Notes under the pieces: model-generated
The model's input: the letters and a program-made list of their open reading frames with translations, nothing else
The model's database searches: none
What the model was told of the DNA's origin: nothing
Origin: Natronobacterium texcoconense
GTDB taxonomy: Archaea; Halobacteriota; Halobacteria; Halobacteriales; Natrialbaceae
Assembly: GCF_900104065.1 (NCBI RefSeq)
Contig: NZ_FNLC01000002.1
Location: 912,995 to 976,994, forward strand
Reading direction: 5' to 3'
DNA: 64,000 bases
Made by a program: the position numbers and the translations under genes
In this document: one piece after another, positions 15,525-24,020 of the stretch
How positions within the stretch are numbered: position 1 is the stretch's first letter
How the letters are laid out: every line of letters begins with the position of its first letter

Positions 15525-16907
15525 TCAGGGGTCGGTCGCTTGCCGTATTCGCTTCTCGCCGCGACCGGGAATGGGGCCGAACGCGCGCCAGACGACGCGC
15601 GGGCGAAACAGGACGGACGGCGGCCGCTCGAGCATGAAGACCGACCACAGGACGTCCGCCAGCCGAACGTCCGTGTGCGCCCGGCGAATCAGGCGGTTCA
15701 CGTACCAGTCGTACGCGGCTGCCCCGCGAGGGAGTTCCCCCTCCGTCTGCGAAAAGGCGAGATCGCCCCCGACCGACAGATTCCACGCGACGTCGACGAC
15801 GGCGGCAGCGTCGTCGAAAAACTCGAGTTCCAGCCCGTCACGCCCCGTTTTCACGAGCGCGTGGTGGAGGAGCAACGCCTCGAGCGCCGCCACCGACATT
15901 CCCTGCCCGTTGACGGGGTTGAAGCTGGCGATGGCGTCGCCGACGACGACCAGCCCGTCCGGAAACCGATCGAGTTTCTCGTACCTGTACCGACGATTCG
16001 ACGGGAAGGGGTAGAACGCGACGTCTCCGTCGGTCATCGGGTGATCGCTCAGAATCTCGCTCACGATCGGGAACGGGAGCGTCGCCGCGAACGCTTCGAA
16101 CCCGTCGGGATCGGTCGGCGGATGATCACCGTGGACCCCGTGCAGGTTGACGAGCCAGCGATCGCCCTCGACCGGGACGAGGAACGCACCCCGGGTTCGC
16201 GGTGCCTCCGCTTCCAGAGACACGCCGCGACGGTCGTCCGGCGGTCGCTCGACGAACGTCGAGGCGTACCCGATGTCAATTTCGACCTCGTCGACGGGTG
16301 GGCGGTCGTATCCGTGCGTCTCGAGCCATTCCGGTGTTCGGCTTGTCCGACCCGTGGCGTCGACGACGAGGTCGGCCACGAGCCGTTCTCGGTCGGACTC
16401 GCGATTCCGGATCGTCACTCCCTCGACGGCCGTCGACTCCCCGTCGGCGACGTAGTCGACGAACTGACAGCCCGACCGCATCTCGACCCCCTCGAGCGAG
16501 GCGACGCGCCGCCGAACTGTGTGTTCGTACAGGGCTCGCGTGGCGAGGTGTAACGACTGGTGGTCCGTCCTGAGCGTATCACCCTGGACGTAGATCCGGA
16601 ACTCCGTCCCGCTCGTGATCACGCCACCGCTGGCCGTCACGTCATCGCTGAACCCTGGACACAGGTCGTCTATCGCTGCCCGCCCACCTTCCAGAAGGAC
16701 GTGGACGTGATTTCCCTGTGGAACGCCGCGACGTGGCTCGGCGACGTCGGGTAAGGGATCGCGTTCGATCACCGTGACCGCCTCGAACGCGTCCGCGAGG
16801 ACTCGAGCGGCCAGCAGTCCTGCGACTCCTGCACCGAGCACTACCGCGCGCCCGTCTCGGTCGGGGATTCGTTCGCCGTCGTAGGACGGAACGGTCGACA
16901 GGGTCAT
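15525..16907 (-). CDS. FAD-dependent oxidoreductase (monooxygenase-like)
   Basis: A 460-residue flavoprotein of the p-hydroxybenzoate hydroxylase fold. The N-terminal FAD-binding Rossmann motif is VVLGAGVAGLLAARVL (about 21-36). A second FAD contact is GDAIASFNPVNGQGMSVAALEA (about 325-346, split motif GD...P.NGQG). RRGVPQGNHVHVLLEGG resembles squalene epoxidase/LasC-like epoxidases. It could hydroxylate or epoxidise a lipid or isoprenoid, but no pathway partners are adjacent. There is no signal peptide. Confidence 0.82.
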   Translation of the reverse strand: MTLSTVPSYDGERIPDRDGRAVVLGAGVAGLLAARVLADAFEAVTVIERDPLPDVAEPRRGVPQGNHVHVLLEGGRAAIDDLCPGFSDDVTASGGVITSGTEFRIYVQGDTLRTDHQSLHLATRALYEHTVRRRVASLEGVEMRSGCQFVDYVADGESTAVEGVTIRNRESDRERLVADLVVDATGRTSRTPEWLETHGYDRPPVDEVEIDIGYASTFVERPPDDRRGVSLEAEAPRTRGAFLVPVEGDRWLVNLHGVHGDHPPTDPDGFEAFAATLPFPIVSEILSDHPMTDGDVAFYPFPSNRRYRYEKLDRFPDGLVVVGDAIASFNPVNGQGMSVAALEALLLHHALVKTGRDGLELEFFDDAAAVVDVAWNLSVGGDLAFSQTEGELPRGAAAYDWYVNRLIRRAHTDVRLADVLWSVFMLERPPSVLFRPRVVWRAFGPIPGRGEKRIRQATDP

Positions 16908-17070
16908 GTCGGTCCAACTGCTGTGCCGTCCGTTCTCGCTTCCGGGAGTTCGAGTACCATCGGGTACGCCCGGCGCTGTGGTACGATCCCGACGAGTAGA
17001 TAGTCATCCGATGACGATCCGGCAACCCCTGCAACGGTTTCGGACGTCGGACGGGGGCCGAAACCGTCGC

Positions 17071-18666
17071 TCAGTCCGCGGTACTCTCCGAGACCGGGCC
17101 GTCGACGTCGTCCTCGTCGATGTACTTCTCTTTCCAGGTGCCGCGTGCGAACCAGGCCGCGCCGACGATCGCACCGAGGACGTTGCCGACGGCCATCCCG
17201 ACCCAGACGCCGGTTTCGCCCCAGCCGAAGACGAACACGAGGGCAAAGACCGTCCCGACGCGGCCGACCCACAGCGTGAGAATCGAGATGATCATGGCGG
17301 TGGTCGTGTTACCCGCACCGCGGAACGCGCCGAGCATCACCTGCGAGACGCCGATGAAGGCGAACTCGACCGATCGAATCCGCACGTACTCGACACCATA
17401 GGCGATCGTCGCCGGCGCATCGGGGACGTCGCCGAGGAATGCGCTTACGATCGGTTCGGTGAACGTCACCGCGATCACGGCGACGAGCAACATGACGCCC
17501 GCTCCCGTCGAGGCGGCAAGCCAGGCCGACCGTTCCGCCCGATCCGCTCTGTCGGCACCGAGGTTCTGTCCGACCATCGTGTCGATGGCCCGCCCGAGCC
17601 CCATCGCCGGCAGGAACACCAGCGAGATCAGCCGGTTACCCAGGCCGTACGCGGAGACGACCGGCGGCGAGAAGGTGACGACCATCGCCGTCAGCGTGAT
17701 CATCGCCAGCGCGCTCGTACTCTGTTCGACCATGCTCGGCGTTCCGAGGCGGACGATGTCCCCGATGATCTCGAAGTCGGGTCGAAGATGCTCGAGGCGA
17801 ACCTCCGGCCCCAGTTCGGTCGCGAACAGCAGCCAGAGACCGATCCCGGTGCCGACGCCGCGGGCGACGACCGTCGCGATCGCTGCACCCTCGATTCCCC
17901 AGCCGGTAAAGCCGACCGTCGCGAACAGCGTGGCCTCGAGACTCGTCAGTCCGAGCCACGCGAACAGCGGGTTGTCCTGGAACCCGAAGATGAGAAACGG
18001 GTCGAGGACGACGTTGACGACGACGGAGACGACCATCACGAGCATCGGCGTTCGCGTGTCGCCGTAGCCGCGCATGAGCGCGGAGAAGACGAAGAAACCG
18101 AACATCAGGGGCAGGCCGAGGAAGATGACCTCCATGTAGTCGGCCGCAAGCGGGACGACGGTCGCAGCTGTGTCGGCGTCGCTCGGGAGGATCTCGAGCG
18201 CCGGCCGGGTGTAGAAGTAGCCACCGATCCCGATGACGACCGAGAGGATGCTGATGAACGAAACGGTCTGCCCGGTCACCACCCCCGCAGAGCGGCTTCC
18301 TTCGGCACCCGTATACTGGGCGACGAGAATCGCACCTGCAGTAGTAAACCCGCCGGCGACGGCGATCAGCAGGAAGATAAGCGGGAAGGCGAGGCTGATC
18401 GCGCCGACGGCCTCCGCGGAGAGCCGACCGAGATACAGCGTGTCGACGACGTTGTACGTGACCTGCAACAGCTGGATGACGACGATCGGCCAGGCCAGAT
18501 GAAAGAGCGGCCAGACGAGGCTTCCCTCGGTGATCGATCCTTTCGACGGAGCGAGATCGCGATCCGCTCCGCCGTCACTGGTGGGTTCGGTATCGGCGTC
18601 GCTACTCGCCCCCTCGTCGACCGACGAGTCCGGGTCGGTATCGGACGGCGGTTCGTCCGGACTCAT
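17071..18666 (-). CDS. MATE family efflux transporter
   Basis: A 531-residue MATE (NorM/DinF-like) exporter that expels drugs or metabolites using a Na+ or H+ gradient. About twelve membrane spans in two related halves start near residue 48 (LVWPLFHLAWPIVVIQLL). The first 45 residues are acidic and disordered, a common halophile extension. It starts at ATG 18666. A GGTCAGTCA-containing imperfect inverted repeat about 150 bases upstream resembles operators of haloarchaeal TetR-type repressors. Confidence 0.92.
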   Translation of the reverse strand: MSPDEPPSDTDPDSSVDEGASSDADTEPTSDGGADRDLAPSKGSITEGSLVWPLFHLAWPIVVIQLLQVTYNVVDTLYLGRLSAEAVGAISLAFPLIFLLIAVAGGFTTAGAILVAQYTGAEGSRSAGVVTGQTVSFISILSVVIGIGGYFYTRPALEILPSDADTAATVVPLAADYMEVIFLGLPLMFGFFVFSALMRGYGDTRTPMLVMVVSVVVNVVLDPFLIFGFQDNPLFAWLGLTSLEATLFATVGFTGWGIEGAAIATVVARGVGTGIGLWLLFATELGPEVRLEHLRPDFEIIGDIVRLGTPSMVEQSTSALAMITLTAMVVTFSPPVVSAYGLGNRLISLVFLPAMGLGRAIDTMVGQNLGADRADRAERSAWLAASTGAGVMLLVAVIAVTFTEPIVSAFLGDVPDAPATIAYGVEYVRIRSVEFAFIGVSQVMLGAFRGAGNTTTAMIISILTLWVGRVGTVFALVFVFGWGETGVWVGMAVGNVLGAIVGAAWFARGTWKEKYIDEDDVDGPVSESTAD

Positions 18667-18811
18667 CGGTTACTCGATCGACCGGACTCGGTTCGATGGA
18701 GGTCGCGGGCGAAGCGGCAAGCAGCGGCGAAGAGCTGCCCGGAGACGGCGGCCTCGAGCGGATTCGGAAGCCGAGACGCCGCTAACCGGGCTGGGACCAT
18801 CGACTCGACAC

Positions 18812-18832
18812 TCACTGTCTATTGGTCAGTCA
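18812..18832 (-). promoter_or_regulatory. Possible TetR-type operator near the MATE gene
   Basis: TCACTGTC and GGTCAGTCA form an imperfect inverted repeat around TATT in the divergent region between the MATE and tautomerase genes. Six of nine arm positions pair. This is weak evidence on its own. Confidence 0.25.
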
Positions 18833-18907
18833 GCGTAACTAAAGTTCTTTCGAAGGACGGCAACGCCCCGCCGGAACACCGAAGCGACCGGGCACGCTAT
18901 CCGTGGT

Positions 18908-19282
18908 ATGCCACTGCTCCAGTTCGACACCACGCTGTCGCTGTCGGCCGACGACAAGGAGACGCTTGCAGCACGCGTCACCGATCTCTACACGGACGAG
19001 ATGGCGACCACCGCTGGCCACGTCGCCGTGACGATTCGCGAACGCGACCCGGCCGACCTCCACCTCGGGCGGGCCGTCGACGGCCCGCTCCTGTTTCTCG
19101 ACGCGGAGATCAGGCAGGGCCGACCGTTCGAGCGAAAACGGGCGTTCGCACTCGAGACGCTGACGTTCGTCTGCGAGCAGTTCGACCTCCCCGAGGAGAA
19201 CGCGAAGGTCGTATTCACCGAACACCCGGGCGAACACATGATGGGGGTCGATCGGGTCGGTGGCGAGTGGACGGACAATTAG
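18908..19282 (+). CDS. Tautomerase-superfamily protein
   Basis: A 124-residue protein starting MPLLQFDTTL. Proline 2, the catalytic base of 4-oxalocrotonate tautomerase/MIF-type enzymes once Met is removed, is present. A beta-alpha-beta pattern follows, with VAVTIRERDPADL and KVVFTEHPGEHMMGVDRVGGEW near the end. The length fits a two-unit tautomerase. The substrate is unknown. It lies divergent from the MATE exporter. Confidence 0.75.
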   Translation: MPLLQFDTTLSLSADDKETLAARVTDLYTDEMATTAGHVAVTIRERDPADLHLGRAVDGPLLFLDAEIRQGRPFERKRAFALETLTFVCEQFDLPEENAKVVFTEHPGEHMMGVDRVGGEWTDN

Positions 19283-19432
19283 TGACAGCCAGAATTACTT
19301 TTCTCTCGAATGTCGAATAGGGGACGAACGTGAACGAGTGACAACTCGATACAACATGTAAGATGTTTTCATTTTCGACGCTGCGATAAAAACCGTGAGT
19401 AGTATTACGGCGACGGCGAAACGAATCGGTCG

Positions 19433-20101
19433 ATGGCTACCGAGGCGACGTTTACGCTTCCGTCGGATGGATTTCCGCTCGGAAGCATCTTCGAGCAGTT
19501 ACCGGAAGCGACAGTCGAGCTAGAACGTATTATTCCTTCTCGAGATACCGTAATTCCATACTTCTGGGTACGAGGTGCCGAGACGGACGACATCGAAGCG
19601 ACGTTTTCCGACCGGCCGGAGGTAAAGCAAATTCGGCTCGTCGACTCCGTCGAAGACGAGTACCTGATGCGAGTCGAGTGGGAACAGGAGTACGACGGAA
19701 TTCTGGCTGCACTAACCGAGACGGACGTCCCGCTGATCGAAGCGGTCGGGACCGAAACGCAGTGGACGTTCGACGTCCGTGGGGACGACCGAAGCGACAT
19801 CGTCTCCTTCCAGGAACAGTGTCGAAAGCGAGAGATTCCGATCACGCTGGCGAACTTGCAGCCGCTCACACCGATCGAATCGGGGGTCGAGGCCGCACTG
19901 ACCGAACCACAGCACGAAGCGCTGGTGCTCGCGTACGACCGTGGGTACTTCGACTCGCCGCGAGCGGTCACGATGGAAGAACTCGGCGACGAACTCGGAA
20001 TCTCACAGCAGGCGGTCGCGTCCCGTCTCTGGCGCGGCATCGACAAAATCCTCAATCTGACACTTTCGGGGACGGAGACGACGACCGATACGACTCACTA
20101 A
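19433..20101 (+). CDS. Bat-type HTH_10 transcription regulator
   Basis: A 222-residue regulator of the bacterio-opsin-activator-like family. The N-terminal 145 residues form the alpha/beta domain seen in these proteins (EYLMRVEWEQEYDG; VPLIEAVGTETQW). The C-terminal HTH_10 domain (about 152-208) reads LTEPQHEALVLAYDRGYFDSP then ELGDELGISQQAVASRLWRG. Haloarchaea carry many such regulators with unknown signals. ATG 19433 lies about 45 bases after ATAAAAAC, which implies a short leader. Confidence 0.88.
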   Translation: MATEATFTLPSDGFPLGSIFEQLPEATVELERIIPSRDTVIPYFWVRGAETDDIEATFSDRPEVKQIRLVDSVEDEYLMRVEWEQEYDGILAALTETDVPLIEAVGTETQWTFDVRGDDRSDIVSFQEQCRKREIPITLANLQPLTPIESGVEAALTEPQHEALVLAYDRGYFDSPRAVTMEELGDELGISQQAVASRLWRGIDKILNLTLSGTETTTDTTH

Positions 20102-20158
20102 AACAGATTGTATAACTAACGGTAAAATTAAGTGAGCTAGCTGTTTGCTGTTGGGGGT

Positions 20159-20503
20159 ATGTGTGATACTCCGAACAGATTCGATACACTTCTGAATCTG
20201 TGTCGAAACGTCCGTCGCCGTATCATTCTCGGAGCGTTCGTGGGGCGTACGGAGCCAGCAACGCTGACCGACCTCGAGCAGGTAATCCTCGAACACGACC
20301 AGCACGCGTCGAGCGAACAGGAGAGGACGATCCGGATCGCACTGATCCACAAACACGTTCCGAAACTCGAAGCTGCGGCGCTCCTCGAGTACGATTCCGA
20401 TCGCCGGCTGGTAACGCCGACGTCGACGTTCGAGCGGTGGCAGCCCCAGATTTCGACGATTCTCGAGGCAGACCCAACGCTCGAGACGCCGATCCGCTTC
20501 TGA
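20159..20503 (+). CDS. DUF7344-like winged-helix protein
   Basis: A 114-residue protein beginning MCDTPNRFDTLLNLCRNVRRR, with winged-helix character: IRIALIHKHVPKLEAAALLEYDSDRRLVTPT is recognition helix and wing. This matches the haloarchaea-specific DUF7344 regulators from memory. GGGGGT lies just before the ATG, and a TAAAATTA box is about 33 bases upstream. It follows the Bat-type regulator by 57 bases. Its TGA abuts the stop codon of the convergent arsA-like gene with no gap. Confidence 0.7.
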   Translation: MCDTPNRFDTLLNLCRNVRRRIILGAFVGRTEPATLTDLEQVILEHDQHASSEQERTIRIALIHKHVPKLEAAALLEYDSDRRLVTPTSTFERWQPQISTILEADPTLETPIRF

Positions 20504-21655
20504 CTACCGCAGGCAGGCCGCGACGACCGCGAGCATCCGTTGGCCACGGACTTCGTCGGCGAACAGCGGGACGCGTTTGACGTCTGTTCCGCGGAACAGT
20601 TCCTGTGCCTCCGAAAGGGCGCTCTGCTGAACGTCCCACCGCTGCTGGCAGAACGCACAATCGTCGAGGTTGGGCTGGAGGAACTCCGCGTCACCCTCGA
20701 CGTCGTCGGTGACGTCCGACAGCGGCTCCATCACGCGGTTGACGACGACCGTCCCGACCGGAATCGAGAACTCCTCGAGTTGCTCGCGCAGTCGTTTGGA
20801 CTCGAAGACGCTCATCTCCTCGGGCACCAGCACGATCCGGAAGTCCGTCCGCGCCGGATCCTGCAGCGCGGCACGGAGTCGCTCGATGCGCTCGCGAAGC
20901 ACCTGCAGATCCTCGAGGTCTTCGGGTTCCTCGGGTGGTTCCTGGCCGCCGAACATTCCCTTCATGTTCTCGAACATCCCGCCGATTCGCTGGCGGAACT
21001 GGAGGATACGCCCGACCATCGTGTCCATGATCTCCGGCAACTCGAGCAGCCGCAGGGTGTGGCCCGTCGGGGCCGTGTCGACGACGACGCGGTCGAACCG
21101 GTCGTCGTCTAAGTACTCGAGCAGGAGTTGCATCGCGGCGGCCTCGTCCGCGCCGGGCATGGAGCCGCCAAAGAGCGCGTCCATCGGGGAGTCGTCGCCG
21201 AACATGTCGCCGAGACCGCCGAGCGGTCCTGCACCGCCACCCGGACCGCCGTCGCCGAGGAACGCCGCCTGCCCGCGCTCCATGGCGGCTTCGGGGTCGA
21301 TCTCGGCCCCGTAGAGGGGGATGTCCTCACGGAGTCGTCCCGGGTCGGAGGGAACGTCGGTCTCGAACGTATCCGACAGCGAGTGTGCCGGGTCCGTCGA
21401 GACGACGAGCGTCCGGACGCCCGACCGGGCGCTGTCGAGCGCGGTCGCGGCCGCCATCGTCGTCTTCCCGACGCCACCTTTTCCGCCGTAGAGGACGTAG
21501 TCCGGACCCTCGATCGGTTCGTCCGACGGCTCGACGTCGACGGTCCGGCGTTCGTCTGCCTCTTCGACGGACTCCGTCGGCGTCACCTCGATGGTCGTGT
21601 CGTTGTCCGCGTTCTCGGCTTCCTCGTCGACCGGCTCGACGTCGATTCCACTCAT
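20504..21655 (-). CDS. ArsA/Get3 (TRC40) family ATPase
   Basis: A 383-residue Get3-like ATPase. After an acidic N-terminal extension (about 1-50), the deviant P-loop GGKGGVGKTT is followed by DPAHSLSDTF (switch I), DTAPTGHTLRLLELP (switch II), a helical region with a methionine- and glycine-rich stretch, and NRV near the end. CAFC in the C-terminal part is the CxxC used for zinc-mediated dimerisation in TRC40/Get3. This points to targeting of tail-anchored membrane proteins rather than arsenite export; no ars genes are adjacent. Confidence 0.92.
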   Translation of the reverse strand: MSGIDVEPVDEEAENADNDTTIEVTPTESVEEADERRTVDVEPSDEPIEGPDYVLYGGKGGVGKTTMAAATALDSARSGVRTLVVSTDPAHSLSDTFETDVPSDPGRLREDIPLYGAEIDPEAAMERGQAAFLGDGGPGGGAGPLGGLGDMFGDDSPMDALFGGSMPGADEAAAMQLLLEYLDDDRFDRVVVDTAPTGHTLRLLELPEIMDTMVGRILQFRQRIGGMFENMKGMFGGQEPPEEPEDLEDLQVLRERIERLRAALQDPARTDFRIVLVPEEMSVFESKRLREQLEEFSIPVGTVVVNRVMEPLSDVTDDVEGDAEFLQPNLDDCAFCQQRWDVQQSALSEAQELFRGTDVKRVPLFADEVRGQRMLAVVAACLR

Positions 21656-21703
21656 ACCCTCTCGTTCCCCGCGCCCACACGAGTATTCGTCGGTCTCGAG
21701 CGA

Positions 21704-22804
21704 TCAGTCGAAGTACGCCGCCAGCCGATCCGCGGCCTCCTCGACCCGTGGCGTCACGAGCGCGAACCGGAGCCAGTCGGACCGGGAGTCGCCGAACGCG
21801 TTACCGGGCATCCCCGCGACGCCGGCCTCGTCGATCAGTTCGAAGACGTTCTCGAGCGTCCCGGGATACCCCTCGAAACGGGCCATCACGTAGAACGCGC
21901 CCTCGGGCGTCGTGTACTCTGCGCCCGCCGCGTCCAGGGCGTCGGTGAAGGCGTCGACGCGCTCGCGCAGGCGGTCGCGGTTGCGCTCGTAGTAGTCGGG
22001 ATCGGTCTCGCGAAGCGCCTGCAAAACGGCGTACTGCGACGGTCGGCTGCCGGCAACGTTGACCAGCATGTGTCGGCTCTTCGCGTTCGCGACCAGTTCC
22101 GGCGGGAAGATGGCGTAGCCGACCCGGAAGCCCGTGATCGCCAGCGACTTCGAGAAGGCGTTGGTGACGATCCGGTGATCCGAATCGACCTCGAGCGCAC
22201 TCGAGAACGTCCCGGAGAGGTCGAAGTGGTCGTACACCTCGTCGCTGACCAGGACGGCGTCGTACTCCTCGGCGATCGCGACGAGTTCCCGGACCGTCTC
22301 TTCGGGGTAGACCGCGCCGGTCGGGTTGTTCGGCGAGTTGGCGACGATCGCAGCCGTCTCCTCGCTTGCCGCCTCGCGAACGGCGGCCGGGTCGAGCTGG
22401 CCGTTCTCGGCCGCCGCGACGAACGACTGAGTCCCGCCGAGCATCGTCGTCTTCCCCGGATAGTAGGGGTAGACGGGGTCGGTCAGAACGATCTCGTCAC
22501 CCCGGTCACGCTCGAGTGCGCGGGCCATCGCGAGGTAGTTCGCCTCGCCCGCGCCGTTGGTGACGACGACCTGTTCGCGGTCGACGCCCCGTCGCGCGGC
22601 GATCTCCTCCCGGAGTTCGTGCAACCCCGGGCTCGGCGGGTACTGGAACGCGTCTGGCTCGAGGTCGGCGTACTCGTGGAGGCCGTCCCGAAGCGCCTTC
22701 GGAGGCTCCCAGTCGGGGTTCCCGCTGACCATGTCGATGACGTCGCCCTCGGCCTGCGAAGCGTACTCCATCACCCGAAAGAAAAGCGGCGTCTCGTACT
22801 CCAT
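21704..22804 (-). CDS. Class I/II PLP-dependent aminotransferase
   Basis: A 366-residue fold-type I aminotransferase of the aspartate/tyrosine aminotransferase group. Landmarks are NGAGEANYLA (phosphate-binding loop), NSPNNPTGAVYP, LVSDEVYDHF, the PLP lysine in NAFSKSLAITGFRVGY, and a C-terminal arginine region (WLRFALVT). ATG 22804 is preferred over 22873, since the longer form would reach within 25 bases of the divergent cinA gene and has a basic, non-conserved leader. The specific amino acid is unknown. Confidence 0.9.
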   Translation of the reverse strand: MEYETPLFFRVMEYASQAEGDVIDMVSGNPDWEPPKALRDGLHEYADLEPDAFQYPPSPGLHELREEIAARRGVDREQVVVTNGAGEANYLAMARALERDRGDEIVLTDPVYPYYPGKTTMLGGTQSFVAAAENGQLDPAAVREAASEETAAIVANSPNNPTGAVYPEETVRELVAIAEEYDAVLVSDEVYDHFDLSGTFSSALEVDSDHRIVTNAFSKSLAITGFRVGYAIFPPELVANAKSRHMLVNVAGSRPSQYAVLQALRETDPDYYERNRDRLRERVDAFTDALDAAGAEYTTPEGAFYVMARFEGYPGTLENVFELIDEAGVAGMPGNAFGDSRSDWLRFALVTPRVEEAADRLAAYFD

Positions 22805-22896
22805 ACGGGTACGTCCGGCGGGGGCGTACGTCGTCTTTTCGTTCTGGCCGGTCGTCGGACGGCGCTTTGACAACCCCTCGCCCCCTCTATGCGAGC

Positions 22897-23412
22897 ATGA
22901 ACGACGACGTCGACCGCGAACTCCCGATGGAGGTCGCCGACGTGCTCCGGGAGCGCGAAGAGACGCTCGCAGTCGCCGAATCCTGTACGGGCGGGCTGAT
23001 CGGTGCGGCGATCACCGCAGTACCGGGCGCGAGCGACTACTTCGAGGCGGGGCTGACGACGTACGCCTACGGCGCGAAGCGCCGCGAACTGGGCGTCAGC
23101 CGCGAGGCACTCGACGAACACGGAGCCGTCTCCGAACCCGTCGCCCGCGAGATGGCCCGTGGAGTTCGGGACGTCGCGGACGTCACCTGGGGCGTCGCCA
23201 CGACCGGCATCGCCGGCCCCACCGGTGGCACCGAGGACAATCCCGTCGGAACGGTCTACATCGGCGTCGCCTACGCGGGGCCGTGGGGCAGCGAAACCTC
23301 GTACGCCACCGTCTCCCGGTACGTGTTCGACGGCGACCGCGCCGACGTCCGCGCGAAGACCGTCGATCGAGCGCTCGAGGACCTCCAGAAGGAGATAGCG
23401 AGCCAACAGTAA
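22897..23412 (+). CDS. CinA C-terminal domain protein (PncC-like amidohydrolase)
   Basis: A 171-residue stand-alone CinA C-terminal domain, the family of nicotinamide mononucleotide deamidase (PncC) that recycles NMN in the pyridine nucleotide cycle. AESCTGGLIGAAIT, TTYAYGAKRRELGV and the ATTGIAGPTGGTEDNPVGTVYIG signature are all intact. The ATG at 22897 gives the usual length; the upstream ATG at 22867 would add an unrelated leader. It is divergent from the aminotransferase. Confidence 0.9.
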   Translation: MNDDVDRELPMEVADVLREREETLAVAESCTGGLIGAAITAVPGASDYFEAGLTTYAYGAKRRELGVSREALDEHGAVSEPVAREMARGVRDVADVTWGVATTGIAGPTGGTEDNPVGTVYIGVAYAGPWGSETSYATVSRYVFDGDRADVRAKTVDRALEDLQKEIASQQ

Positions 23413-23473
23413 CGATCAGTGACTGTCGGCCGAGCAGAAAGTTATTCGGCACTCGACTCTCGAGTAGCCCGTA

Positions 23474-23959
23474 ATGAACAAACGAGGACACGTTCTCAAC
23501 GCCGTGTTGCTCAGTATCGGACTCGGATACTTACTCGAACCCGCGGGCAACCTGGAGACGTTCGAAATGATCGTCACGATCGGGGTTCCCATCACGCTCG
23601 GAGCGATGGTCCCCGACATCGACACCGCCTTCGGCAAACACCGCAAGACGCTGCACAACCTGCCGCTACTGATCGGATTCTTCCTCTTTCCCGAACTGTT
23701 CGACAACCTCGAGTACGTCTGGATCGGCGTGTTGACTCACTACGTCCTCGACGTCGCGGGGAGCAAACGCGGCATCGCGCTGTTTTACCCCGTCTTCAAG
23801 AAAGAGTACGGCCTCCCCATCGGCGTTCCCGTCAGTAGCAGTCGTGCCGACCTGATGACGGTGTTCGTGACGGCACTGGAACTCGTGGTCGCCGCAATAA
23901 TCATCTACGATCTGCCTCGACAGGGCTTCGAGATGGTCCGCCAGTCCGTCGGCGTCTGA
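23474..23959 (+). CDS. Membrane metal-dependent hydrolase (YdjM/DUF457-like)
   Basis: A 161-residue integral membrane protein with four or five spans. H6 in NKRGHVLNAVLL, the acidic MVPDIDTAFGKHRKTLHN and THYVLDVAG are the conserved metal-ligand positions of the YdjM (LexA-regulated inner membrane) hydrolase family. The biochemical substrate is unknown for the family. It follows cinA by 61 bases on the same strand, but a functional link is not apparent. Confidence 0.82.
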   Translation: MNKRGHVLNAVLLSIGLGYLLEPAGNLETFEMIVTIGVPITLGAMVPDIDTAFGKHRKTLHNLPLLIGFFLFPELFDNLEYVWIGVLTHYVLDVAGSKRGIALFYPVFKKEYGLPIGVPVSSSRADLMTVFVTALELVVAAIIIYDLPRQGFEMVRQSVGV

Positions 23960-24020
23960 TTGGCCGACTGTAGCGAATCGCCAAATCCTTATTCGAGAAA
24001 AATTAGATATATGATACGTT

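Noticed and set aside
16906-19320. An 804-residue plus-strand frame opposite the MATE gene
   Set aside because: It is arginine- and aspartate-rich mirror-image composition, runs through several other genes on the opposite strand and has no domain. The MATE transporter on the minus strand is clearly the real gene.
20504-21655. Arsenite efflux ATPase (ArsA) as the function
   Set aside because: There is a single ATPase unit with a CxxC typical of Get3/TRC40 and no arsB, arsR or arsD nearby.
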